Shown one piece after another: positions 49,346-57,460 of a stretch of 64,000 nucleotides of DNA. Position 1 is the stretch's first letter. Each line of letters opens with the position of its first letter. Made by a program: the position numbers and the translations under genes. This DNA comes from a virus, in the IMG/VR virus record IMGVR_UViG_3300050821_017570, positions 62,001-126,000 of that record; one strand, 5' to 3'. The notes under the pieces were generated by a model. That model saw nothing but the letters and a program-made list of their open reading frames with translations. It searched no databases and was not told where the DNA came from.

Positions 49346-51043
49346 TCAATCCTTCTTCGCACCAGCGGCCTTCGCCGCCGGCTTGGCCATCTCGGCCAGC
49401 TCAGGGTATTCGGCCAGCTCGGCAGCATAGCGAGCCTTCTTCTCGATCGCCAGGGCAGCGCGCTGCGCCTTGACGACCTCCGGATCGGCCACCGGCCACC
49501 GGTTCACCTTGCTACCCGCGCTGTCGTCCACATTGACCGACTGCAGGTACAGGATGACGGCCACGATGGCCGCCTTGTACTCGAACGACGCCACCAGCTC
49601 GGTGACGGTCGACCCGATGTTGCCCCAGCAGGGCTTACCGCTGGAGAACACGTGCGGAGCCTGCATGCCCGTCTCCTGGGCATCGACGGTCTTGCCGATC
49701 GCGAACATCTTCACATCACCATTGGTGGTGTTGATGTTGATGCGCATGCACCCCACGGCATGGAGCTTGTTGACCCGAGGATCCGTCACATAGAGCGGAT
49801 CGGTCTCGACGGTCAGCACGTCGCCCTTGAAGGTGACGTTCGCCACATGCGCCAGCTCACGCAGAGCAACGAACTCCTTGGTCAGCTTGGCGGTCTGCTG
49901 ATCGGTCGTCAGGCCACGGGCCTCGGCGATCGCCTGTAGATGCTCGATATTGCGGGTCGACTCGATGATCTGACGCTTCGCCGCTGCGAGCGCCTCCTCT
50001 TCCTTCTTGACGTTCTCGACCGCGTTCTTGCGCTCGATCTCGAATCGCTTCATCGACACCGCGACATACTTCTCGCAGAGGTCGCGATAGTTGGGCGGGC
50101 GATACCCACGCGTCATGATCTTGACCGCTTCGGTCAGATAGGTCTTGAGCAGCGTGAGGGTCTTCCCATCGTTCACCGCATGGACGGCATCGAAGGTGAT
50201 GTAGAGGTTGTTGTCGTTGAAATAGCCAACCTCATCACCCTCGGCCGACATGATCTTGCCACCCTGCTCCCACGGCACGAAGTGGCCGGGCGGACGCTCG
50301 GTAACCTGATGCCCCCACATGGTCTCGGGCACCACGAAACGGGAATCCGGGCCACCCGCATCGGGCGCCGACCAGATGAACACGTTGAACGTGTCACCGG
50401 CGATCGGAGCCTGCGCGCGGCCGTGCGGGATGTAGACGTCGATGTTGCGCTTCACGTAAGCGCCCAGGATGTCCTTGAACGCCTTCAGAACCGAGTCACG
50501 GAAGCCCGCATCGGTTGCGATCGTATAGTCGGTCCAACCCTTCGGGGTCACGACGACGGCCGAAGCCTCCATCGTGCCGATCCGCACCTTGTGGGCGGTC
50601 GCCGGCTTGGCCGGAGCGGCCGTGGCAGCCGTGGCAGCCACGGCGGGAGCCGCTGCCGCAGGAGCAGCCGCCTGAGGTGCCGCAGGGGCGGCCTCAGGAG
50701 CTGCGGGCGCGGGAGCCGCTGGGGCAGCCGGGGCCGGAGCGGCACCGGCCGTGATGGCGGTCAGCTCGATCGCATTGATCGAACTGTGCTGCTGGGCACC
50801 GATGACCCAGCCGGCGCGAGCCAGACGGTCGAGACCTTCACGCGTCACGAGGAAGCACTGCTGACCGTCAACGTTCATGCCGTTGGGGGTCATGTTGTAG
50901 GCACCGACGTTGGCCAGGTCTTGCGCCGACACCACATCGGTCCGAATGGCGAAACTGACATCGACGACCGTCGGAACCGCCTCAGGAGTGACTCCCTCGG
51001 GGATCGTGACGGTGGCCGGACGAGGACGAGAAGTACGAGCCAT
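49346..51043 (-). CDS. E2-like (UBC-fold) protein with N-terminal domain and coiled coil
   Basis: 565 aa from ATG 51043, SD AAAGGA. Parts: N-terminal domain (1-100), Ala/Pro-rich linker (101-150), a second globular part (150-320), charged coiled coil (325-395), then a UBC-like end (about 400-520). The latter has NTTNGDVKMFAIG, HVFSSGKPCWGNIG and ILYLQSVNVDDSAG ... RWP. The order H464...C472 and the following helix with the N-V-D block are those of prokaryotic E2 proteins, so C472 is the likely thioester Cys. Operon linkage to E1, JAB and Ubl genes supports E2 function. A long parallel reading frame on the plus strand is only a shadow caused by GC-rich third positions. Confidence 0.85.
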   Translation of the reverse strand: MARTSRPRPATVTIPEGVTPEAVPTVVDVSFAIRTDVVSAQDLANVGAYNMTPNGMNVDGQQCFLVTREGLDRLARAGWVIGAQQHSSINAIELTAITAGAAPAPAAPAAPAPAAPEAAPAAPQAAAPAAAAPAVAATAATAAPAKPATAHKVRIGTMEASAVVVTPKGWTDYTIATDAGFRDSVLKAFKDILGAYVKRNIDVYIPHGRAQAPIAGDTFNVFIWSAPDAGGPDSRFVVPETMWGHQVTERPPGHFVPWEQGGKIMSAEGDEVGYFNDNNLYITFDAVHAVNDGKTLTLLKTYLTEAVKIMTRGYRPPNYRDLCEKYVAVSMKRFEIERKNAVENVKKEEEALAAAKRQIIESTRNIEHLQAIAEARGLTTDQQTAKLTKEFVALRELAHVANVTFKGDVLTVETDPLYVTDPRVNKLHAVGCMRININTTNGDVKMFAIGKTVDAQETGMQAPHVFSSGKPCWGNIGSTVTELVASFEYKAAIVAVILYLQSVNVDDSAGSKVNRWPVADPEVVKAQRAALAIEKKARYAAELAEYPELAEMAKPAAKAAGAKKD

Positions 51044-51066
51044 TTGTATCCTTTGAAACGACCAAG

Positions 51067-53325
51067 TCACGCCTCACCGACGTGAATCACATGGTCAAGA
51101 AAACCTTTGAGTGACGCATCATGTGTGACAATCAGAATCTGTCTGCCCTTGGCTTGCGAAATCTCGCGTAACCTCAGGAGCAGGTTCTGAAGATGGACGA
51201 TGTTTGCCTCGTCCAGATAAGCCGACGGTTCATCAAGAACCAGCAGGCCCATGTTCCGGGCAAACGTATCGGCCATCGCTAGCCTGAACGCAACCGACGC
51301 AATGATCTTCTCACCTCCGGATAGGCGAGATGCGTCTACCTGAACACCCTTCTTCTCTCCACTGATGAAGAGAATACGGAACGCCATATCGGCGTCTAAC
51401 CACATTCGAAACGGAGATTCGAGAAGTAGCAAATACTGCTCGATATGGTTGTTGAGAATCGCAGAGTATTCACGCATCGCCAGGGCTGGATACCCAGATA
51501 CATGCATAGCCTCTCTGACCTGTCGAACGACTGCGACCCACGCGTTATCGTCAGCCTCACGCTGAGACTGCTCAAGTAGGCGTCGCGCCTCACCTTCACG
51601 CTGTGTCGCTAGCCCGCTGGCGACACCAACTTTCAACGTCAGTTCCTGTAATGCGCGGCTGAGACCAGGATAAGCTTCCATCTGGCGCTTAGCCTCGGTC
51701 ACTTCCTCCATAGTTGGAATGTTGTCAATCTGACCTAGCTGATCGAGATACTCCTTTGCCTTACAAGCCGTCGCAGCCGCCTGGGTGATCCGCGTGACCA
51801 ACCCAGCGTAGCGCTCATTCGCTACCGCGACAGCCGTTTGAAGCGTTTGGAACTCCGTGACGATCGCTCGTAACTGAGTCATCAGGACGCTATCCGCCGG
51901 CTCGGTAGGCAGGCCTCGCATCTGACTGGTAATCGATTCGACATCACGACTCAGCAACTGGTGGGCGCGAGCCAGCTCGGTCAGTCGGGTCAACTCGGCC
52001 GTCTGGAGTCGCAGGTTCGTCTTGAGAACGTCGGCTTCACCTTTCAGCAACTTGCTCGTAATCTGATCGATCTGATTCAACTGGCCCTGTACGGTAGCAC
52101 GCTGCTCTTGCAGGACTGCTAATTCGGACTTCTTCCGCTGAACCATCTCTGGCCCGCCATGAACGGTCTGACCACACGTCGGACAGACCCCACTTCCAAG
52201 GTGCTGACACTCACTCGACAGTTGGCGCTGGCTATCCGATAGCCGTGCCAGCTCAACCTCCAGGGCTTCCTGACCTGGCATCTTCGGCCGCGCGGCTGGC
52301 GTCTTAACCATCCATTCGAGTGACTCCAACCGAGCGGTGTCGGCCTTGATCTGATCCGCTAGCGCGGTTTGATCTGCCTGGGAAAATGGTGCCAGCTGGG
52401 TCTTCTGAAGCTCAGCAAGCCGCTGACTCAGCTCAACCCATCGTTCCCATTGTGTGTGAGCCTTCTCCAGCGATTTGATCTGTTCGACCGCACTAATCGC
52501 AAGAGCCTGGCTAGCGTCACGCTGTGCTTGTTTGGCCACCAACGCTTGGTGGGCCTCATCTGCTTCCAGCCGAGCAGCCTCACACTCTTGCGTCATCCGC
52601 TCGTACTGCTGGGTCGCCTGGGCAACCGCAGCCGTATGTCGGATCGCTTCACTGGCCCGCTGAAGCGTCTGCTGGTGAACCGCCAGTCCCTCTAACGCGA
52701 CTTGCGTCCGTTGAAGGTCGGCTTCTGCCGCTACCAGTTCGGCTCTCGCCTTGGTGGTTGCAGCAACCGCCTCGGCCAGAATGTCTGTCAGGTTAGGCGT
52801 GACCTGGTAGAGATTCTGCTCAACCGTCAGGAGTCGATAGACCTGCTCGGTTCGATCGAGCCCAAAGCTAGCCTGGAACTCCTTGAGCCGGCTGGTTGGG
52901 CTGGCACACAAGATGGCCTCAATCTTGGTCTGCTGGATGAAAACATTGTCCAACAGGAGATCGATCGGAGCGCCAAACATGTCCTGGATAAACAGATCCA
53001 GTTCACCGGCCTTGTTGATACGGGTGCCTGGTCCGGTCAGAATCGACTTGGCCGGCAGATCACGATAGATGTGCCGGACGATCTGATACTCGGTACCGGC
53101 TTGATCGAACAGACCTCTGACCTCTGCGTCGGCCTGACCGTCGCGGATGTTGTCCTTGTTGTTGCCGCTGTTGACGCTTCGACCCGTGAACAACAGTCGG
53201 ATGGCGTCGCAAAGATTCGACTTGCCACTTCCGTTGGCACCCACGATACCGTTCAGGCCAGGTCGAAACTCGACCTCCAGACTTCGATGTTGGCAATAGT
53301 TCGTAAGCAGGAGTGATTTTAGCAC
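51067..53325 (-). CDS. Rad50/SbcC-like SMC-family ATPase (T4 gp46-like)
   Basis: 752 aa, ATG 53325. Walker A VGANGSGKSN (about 28-37), long coiled coils with a zinc hook GVCPTCGQTV at about 377-385, signature LSGGEK (about 668-673) and Walker B LLVLDEPSAYLD (about 693-704). Forms a clamp with the Mre11-like nuclease (55048-56184) for resection and recombination-dependent replication. Ends 23 nt before the E2-like gene, so the conjugation operon may be transcribed from the same promoter. Overlaps a GQIW-family gene by 7 nt upstream. Confidence 0.96.
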   Translation of the reverse strand: MLKSLLLTNYCQHRSLEVEFRPGLNGIVGANGSGKSNLCDAIRLLFTGRSVNSGNNKDNIRDGQADAEVRGLFDQAGTEYQIVRHIYRDLPAKSILTGPGTRINKAGELDLFIQDMFGAPIDLLLDNVFIQQTKIEAILCASPTSRLKEFQASFGLDRTEQVYRLLTVEQNLYQVTPNLTDILAEAVAATTKARAELVAAEADLQRTQVALEGLAVHQQTLQRASEAIRHTAAVAQATQQYERMTQECEAARLEADEAHQALVAKQAQRDASQALAISAVEQIKSLEKAHTQWERWVELSQRLAELQKTQLAPFSQADQTALADQIKADTARLESLEWMVKTPAARPKMPGQEALEVELARLSDSQRQLSSECQHLGSGVCPTCGQTVHGGPEMVQRKKSELAVLQEQRATVQGQLNQIDQITSKLLKGEADVLKTNLRLQTAELTRLTELARAHQLLSRDVESITSQMRGLPTEPADSVLMTQLRAIVTEFQTLQTAVAVANERYAGLVTRITQAAATACKAKEYLDQLGQIDNIPTMEEVTEAKRQMEAYPGLSRALQELTLKVGVASGLATQREGEARRLLEQSQREADDNAWVAVVRQVREAMHVSGYPALAMREYSAILNNHIEQYLLLLESPFRMWLDADMAFRILFISGEKKGVQVDASRLSGGEKIIASVAFRLAMADTFARNMGLLVLDEPSAYLDEANIVHLQNLLLRLREISQAKGRQILIVTHDASLKGFLDHVIHVGEA

Positions 53326-53588
53326 GGTGCCTCATACAGAAGTGTAATGAAATCACGTTCTGGCAGGCTTGGATGACGCCAGAGCCCATCCTTCCACGTG
53401 CGATGACAACCACCACTACCGGTTCGTTGCCAGACCGAATTAGAATACGTGACTGATTCCGTCATAGCCTCACACCTCGCGATATAAACGATACCATCAA
53501 CACGGGCTACAACCGAATCGCTCAGAATGGTTATACGTAGGTTCTGGTTCCTACACTGCCAGATTTGACCTCGTTTGCGCGTAATCAT
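53319..53588 (-). CDS. GQIW-family small protein, dispersed copy beside rad50-like gene
   Basis: 89 aa, ATG 53588. RGQIWQCRNQNLRI box; C-terminus RDFITLLYEAPC, overlapping the start of the Rad50-like gene by 7 nt. Core extended with a GGCHR segment. Confidence 0.84.
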   Translation of the reverse strand: MITRKRGQIWQCRNQNLRITILSDSVVARVDGIVYIARCEAMTESVTYSNSVWQRTGSGGCHRTWKDGLWRHPSLPERDFITLLYEAPC

Positions 53589-54019
53589 GATGTGGTTTCC
53601 GGATCATACAACAGAAGTGTGAAATCACGATCCGCATCATGAGGGTGTCGCCATTGGCCATACACAAATTCTCTCGTCGCATGACCGGTAAACGAGAACA
53701 CCGATCCATCGGCACCCGACCGGTACACCTCTACCTGAAAGCTTAGCATATCAACAACTTGATCACCGCGGATATCTACATCTTCGTCATCAAGATGAAG
53801 CAACTTCATCGACACCCGCTGGTCCCGACACTGCCAGACCTGACCGACTCGTAAGCGGCGAGCATCTGGGGCGGCTTCGCGATAAAGGGCCGATAGCTGT
53901 CGGACACGAGGCGAGCAAACAAATCGGCATGCATACCAGACCGCGTACAGACATCGCTTGATAAACCTCACCAGTCGTATGACGGTGGGAAAATCTTCAG
54001 GCCACATACGGTGTCTCAT
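53585..54019 (-). CDS. GQIW-family protein with N-terminal extension, 144 aa
   Basis: ATG 54019, 4-nt overlap with the upstream gene. A 53-residue Arg/aromatic-rich N-terminus (RLVRFIKRCLYAVWYACRFVC, possibly membrane-associated) precedes the VGQVWQCRDQ box at about 57-66; the end is RDFTLLLYDPETTS. Its SD and start overlap the HTH-MTase-like gene. Confidence 0.82.
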   Translation of the reverse strand: MRHRMWPEDFPTVIRLVRFIKRCLYAVWYACRFVCSPRVRQLSALYREAAPDARRLRVGQVWQCRDQRVSMKLLHLDDEDVDIRGDQVVDMLSFQVEVYRSGADGSVFSFTGHATREFVYGQWRHPHDADRDFTLLLYDPETTS

Positions 54020-54948
54020 TCCCTATGCGGAAAATCGCGCTTCAGGTTCTCGATCGTGTCGTGCTGGAGCTGGAACCCAAACCGCCACATCCGATCCATC
54101 GACACCACATGAGGGTCACCGATGATCCGGAACTGCTTCTTCAGGGCTTCTTTCCGAACATACTCCACCACGTGGTGGCGCTGATAAGTGTCGCCATTTG
54201 TACCGAGATACTGGTGGAACTTCCAACGGTTGTCGTCGTTCCGCTCGGCCAGCCCGGTGCCGGGAATGGTCAGCATGATCAGGCTGATCGGCTTGAGTCG
54301 CTTCAGCATCAGTGGGATACATTCCAGGCCGATCAGACCACCGTACGGGTCGATATCACCAGCATCATATTTGGTACCGCTTCCGAGGAGCCTCGGGATG
54401 GCTTGACGCTCCACGTCGGTTTCCGCGGATCCATCGTAGACATTGACAGTCACGGTGCATCCGAGGTCCGCATAGATCTTCGTCAGGTCGCCCATCACGT
54501 CCTGCTCGCCAGGATTGCTGAAGAACTCGAACACCAGGGGATGGCGGTCCTGCTGATACGTCTGACGGGCCGTGAGGATCTCCATCATCAGGGTGGTCTG
54601 GACCCGCTTCTCCGGCACGTGCCGGGTCGCTGGATCCAACTCGGTCTGACGACGTATGATGTTCATGTTCGAGACGGCTGTCTCGCTCATCTGGCAGGCC
54701 GCCGCGACCTCCTTGTTGCTGGCTCCCTGACGGAGCATCTGCTCGGCCCGCTCATATCGGGTCTGTGGGGGCGTTAGGAGTCCCGTCGTGGGCGCCGGCG
54801 TAATAACCTCCAGCAGCTTCCGTCGCCGGTACGACACCACCTGTTTGGGGATCGCTAGCTCTTCGGCGATGTAGGAGTCGCTGAACCCCTGCTGCAACAT
54901 GTGGTTGATCGGAGCGGTTGCGGCAGCATAGCTGTGACGAATTTTCAT
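54016..54948 (-). CDS. HTH protein with C-terminal methyltransferase-like domain
   Basis: 310 aa, ATG 54948. Two helix-turn-helix segments (about 18-47, QGFSDSYIAEELAIPKQVVSYRRR; and 66-98, LRQGASNKEVAAACQMSETAVSN), then a Rossmann-like part with VFEFFSNPGEQDV, CTVTVNVYDGS and DAGDIDPYGGLIGLECIP, where D-I-D-P-Y-G recalls SAM-dependent methyltransferases of the Trm1 type, and LIMLTIPGTG. I infer a DNA- or RNA-binding methyltransferase or regulator. The 5' region has a hairpin that covers its SD (54951-54988). Confidence 0.75.
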   Translation of the reverse strand: MKIRHSYAAATAPINHMLQQGFSDSYIAEELAIPKQVVSYRRRKLLEVITPAPTTGLLTPPQTRYERAEQMLRQGASNKEVAAACQMSETAVSNMNIIRRQTELDPATRHVPEKRVQTTLMMEILTARQTYQQDRHPLVFEFFSNPGEQDVMGDLTKIYADLGCTVTVNVYDGSAETDVERQAIPRLLGSGTKYDAGDIDPYGGLIGLECIPLMLKRLKPISLIMLTIPGTGLAERNDDNRWKFHQYLGTNGDTYQRHHVVEYVRKEALKKQFRIIGDPHVVSMDRMWRFGFQLQHDTIENLKRDFPHRE

Positions 54949-54950
54949 AG

Positions 54951-54988
54951 GAGCCTCTCTAAGCCGCCCAGCAGGCCCGTAGAGGCTC
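54951..54988 (-). promoter_or_regulatory. Hairpin sequestering the SD of the HTH gene
   Basis: GAGCCTCT (54951-54958) pairs with AGAGGCTC (54981-54988), a perfect 8-bp stem with a 22-nt loop. On the minus strand the proximal arm contains the GAGG SD 7 nt before the ATG at 54948, so folding would block translation. The 99-nt gap to the Mre11-like gene has no other gene. Confidence 0.55.
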
Positions 54989-55047
54989 GCTGTGCTGCCA
55001 AGGTAGTCTGAGTAGGGGGAATGGGGTAGAAATCGATCCTGAGGCCG

Positions 55048-56184
55048 CTACGGGGCCTTGGCGACCCCAGTGCGTCTCAGTTGGCAGAACCGTTCCCTGG
55101 CGTCCCTGATGAGCTGGCCGGCATCACCGGGGTCACTCAGCAGGGTGAGGGCGAGCCGATAGGGCACCGGATGCTTGTCCGGGTCGATCACCCGACCCAG
55201 CAGGTCGGGCACGCTGGGGAGGACCTGAGATGAATCCGCCTGGTCGTCTGGCGTGGCGGGACCGGCGTGACTGCCACACTGGTCGTCCGTCACCAGCAAC
55301 CCGAACCGCTCGGTCAGTGGGATGGCGAGCTTCTGGGCCAGCGCGAACTGGTCGAGTGTCTCGTGGTTCCAACGCAGGTGGAGGACCGGCGGGAGCGCCT
55401 GTAGGCCAGTGAGGTCGGCCGTCAGGCTGGCGAACCGGGCCTCCAGGTCGCTGGGCACCCACATCGGCTGGAGCGTCATCACGGTAAACGTTCTGGCCGC
55501 GATGGGGGCTCGGAACCAGCTAAGGTCCCGGCGCACCACCACACAGCTCTTGGGGCCAATCTGGGCCCAATTGCGGGCATGGGTGGCTCCGCTGTAGAGG
55601 ACTTCCGATCCATGGAGGGCCCGTTGGGTCAGCGGGCTGTGGAGGTCACCCACCAGGGTCAGCGGGATCCCCTCGGGGATCCAATCGGCATCGTGGTTCC
55701 AGGCACCGTCGAACCTGAGGAACTGACGGATCGCCTGGTGGAGCATCAGGATCTGGGGAACCGGTTGGTCAACCAGACTGGCCATCTGCTCCTCGATCTG
55801 ATCGCGGACCGCATAGTCGAACGCCCGTACCGATACGCCGGCGATCTCGACCGGCTTCCCATCCCCCACGTGGATGGGGTGCTCGGATGCGGCGCAGTAC
55901 CAGGGCGTGGGTGCCTTGTCGTGGTTGCCCTGGTAGGCGAAGACCTGGATGTTGTGTCGGTGGCAGCGATCCATCTCGTGGCGAAAGAAACTGATGAGCC
56001 CGCTGTCGGGCCGTACGGTGTCGAAGATGTCGCCACCCAGGACGAGCGGAACCTGGTACTCGATCGCCCGGTCCACCACCTGACTGAAGCCGAGGAAGCT
56101 GTCACCACGAATCAGACGGCGATCCGTCCAGATCAGATGCGACAGGTGGAGGTCGCCCATGAAACACAGCAATGGATCACTCAT
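55048..56184 (-). CDS. Mre11/SbcD-like nuclease (T4 gp47-like)
   Basis: 378 aa, ATG 56184. Calcineurin-like metal motifs in order: GDLHLSH (D11, H13), LGGDIFD, YQGNHD, and LVGDLHSPL near residue 190, plus a C-terminal helical capping domain. Endo/exonuclease partner of the Rad50-like ATPase 1.7 kb downstream. Its start is 24 nt from the end of the 51-bp inverted repeat, and no strong SD is visible. Confidence 0.93.
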   Translation of the reverse strand: MSDPLLCFMGDLHLSHLIWTDRRLIRGDSFLGFSQVVDRAIEYQVPLVLGGDIFDTVRPDSGLISFFRHEMDRCHRHNIQVFAYQGNHDKAPTPWYCAASEHPIHVGDGKPVEIAGVSVRAFDYAVRDQIEEQMASLVDQPVPQILMLHQAIRQFLRFDGAWNHDADWIPEGIPLTLVGDLHSPLTQRALHGSEVLYSGATHARNWAQIGPKSCVVVRRDLSWFRAPIAARTFTVMTLQPMWVPSDLEARFASLTADLTGLQALPPVLHLRWNHETLDQFALAQKLAIPLTERFGLLVTDDQCGSHAGPATPDDQADSSQVLPSVPDLLGRVIDPDKHPVPYRLALTLLSDPGDAGQLIRDARERFCQLRRTGVAKAP

Positions 56185-56208
56185 AGGTTTATTCTGACCT
56201 ATCTTTAT

Positions 56209-56343
56209 GGGTCCAAATGGTGAATCATCATCTTAAGCACATACTTTCAGTATATTATATCTTTTTAGATCTCTAGATGGATCGTATGAGAGTATAATAT
56301 ACTGAAAGTATGTGCTTAAGATGATGATTCACCATTTGGACCC
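56209..56343. repeat. Perfect 51-bp inverted repeat, 33-nt loop
   Basis: Left arm 56209-56259 and right arm 56293-56343 are exact reverse complements over 51 bp; loop 56260-56292. The ends are GGGTCC...GGACCC, flanked on both sides by TAT, which could be a 3-bp target duplication of a MITE-like insertion. Each arm contains TATAAT pointing outward. The right end touches the last base of the stop codon of the gene at 56343-57149; the left end is 24 bp before the Mre11-like start. The region is clearly more AT-rich than its surroundings. Confidence 0.95.
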
Positions 56344-57149
56344 TATTTAGGGGCAACACGTCTGTCATTTAAATGACAATAACGTTTGAAATTCATACAT
56401 GACCGAATGGCTTCACCATAATTGGAAGACTCAACCCCACTACCAGGATAGTCACTTAGTGAGACAAAGTAGTCCCACGCTGCACCGCGGTATGGGAACG
56501 ATTGAGTCTCCAAGCCACCAAGATCACGTCTCGTAGACCTTTCATAGATACGATCTGTTTTGATCCCAATGGGGACATCAGATGTCCAGAGACCGACTAG
56601 ATACAGGTAAAACGTCTCGATCCGAACTTCGCTTCTATGGTCCCAGTGGACAACCGTTTCGGTTTCACAGTACCGAAGGCATGGTAGGTATCCAACCAGT
56701 TGATAGGCCGTATGGTTGGCCCGGAACCGAGTCATGATCGCCGGATGTAGTGGCTCAGAAGATACCAATTCGGGATCTGTAACCCGTACGTGCCAGTAGG
56801 GGGCCTCGATCTGGTCGACGAGTGTTCCGAGTCGGTTCTGGTGGACACACCAGCAGCTCGGACAGAACGCATTCCCGCATACGTTGGTTGGACAGATGAT
56901 TGGCTCATCGGATTCGTTGTTTGCCTTCATGAGCCCAACCAACGGCTTGGCAATCGCTCCGATACCACGACACAACCGGCCGCTCGCTCGGTTGTACCGA
57001 TACTGGTCGAGGGTTAGCTTGCCAAACAACCCTGGTGTGATTGCATCCTGGCTGGATTGGATACGCTCCCAAACCTGATATCGGTCGTCGAATTCGGTAG
57101 TCTCGCGGCTAGTCATCACTTTGGTTGGCCATTTGGGAGATTCAGTCAT
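56343..57149 (-). CDS. Cys-rich hypothetical protein, 268 aa (Rep- or transposase-like zinc region)
   Basis: ATG 57149. Zinc knuckle ICPTNVCGNAFCPSCWCVHQNRLG at about residues 86-108 has the C...FCPxCW pattern seen in plasmid replication initiators and IS91-type transposases. An HWDH sequence exists but I cannot find a sound HUH motif or a catalytic tyrosine, so a rolling-circle role is not shown. The stop codon abuts the 51-bp inverted repeat, which makes a link between the two worth testing. Confidence 0.7.
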   Translation of the reverse strand: MTESPKWPTKVMTSRETTEFDDRYQVWERIQSSQDAITPGLFGKLTLDQYRYNRASGRLCRGIGAIAKPLVGLMKANNESDEPIICPTNVCGNAFCPSCWCVHQNRLGTLVDQIEAPYWHVRVTDPELVSSEPLHPAIMTRFRANHTAYQLVGYLPCLRYCETETVVHWDHRSEVRIETFYLYLVGLWTSDVPIGIKTDRIYERSTRRDLGGLETQSFPYRGAAWDYFVSLSDYPGSGVESSNYGEAIRSCMNFKRYCHLNDRRVAPK

Positions 57150-57460
57150 GACGCCTCATACAGACAAACCACGAGATCACCCGACATGTCGTTACGCTGA
57201 TGATAAGCCACTCCATTATGATCGACATGCGCGTAGTAGGTTTGATCGCGCGATTCGATCCAGCGTAGCTCGTTAGAGTGAACCGACCAGGCCAGCTGAC
57301 CGTTATGCCACAGTTCCTCACTACCCGAGCACACCCAGTGTGGATTGGGTCCATCCGAACGGGCCACCGTCTGGAGAGTGAACATGCGCTGGTAGTCCGG
57401 TGCACAATCGATCTTGCCGGCCTGCCAGACCTGCCCCGGCCTAAGTGGTTGGAGGGTCAT
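57146..57460 (-). CDS. GQIW-family small protein, dispersed copy
   Basis: 104 aa, ATG 57460 (MTLQPLRPGQVWQAGKID). C-terminus GDLVVCLYEAS, overlapping the Cys-rich gene start by 4 nt. First of a three-copy mini-array. Confidence 0.84.
   Translation of the reverse strand: MTLQPLRPGQVWQAGKIDCAPDYQRMFTLQTVARSDGPNPHWVCSGSEELWHNGQLAWSVHSNELRWIESRDQTYYAHVDHNGVAYHQRNDMSGDLVVCLYEAS

Noticed and set aside
49940-51085. 381-codon plus-strand open frame opposite the E2-like gene
   Set aside because: Shadow of GC-rich third positions on the minus strand; Arg/Gly-rich with no motif and no SD.
54025-56223. Long plus-strand open frames opposite the HTH/methyltransferase-like and Mre11-like genes
   Set aside because: Antisense shadows; the minus-strand products carry clear family motifs.
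56209-56343. Protelomerase (N15-type) telomere site
   Set aside because: Those sites are near-perfect palindromes without a 33-nt asymmetric loop, and genes continue on both sides in one operon direction.
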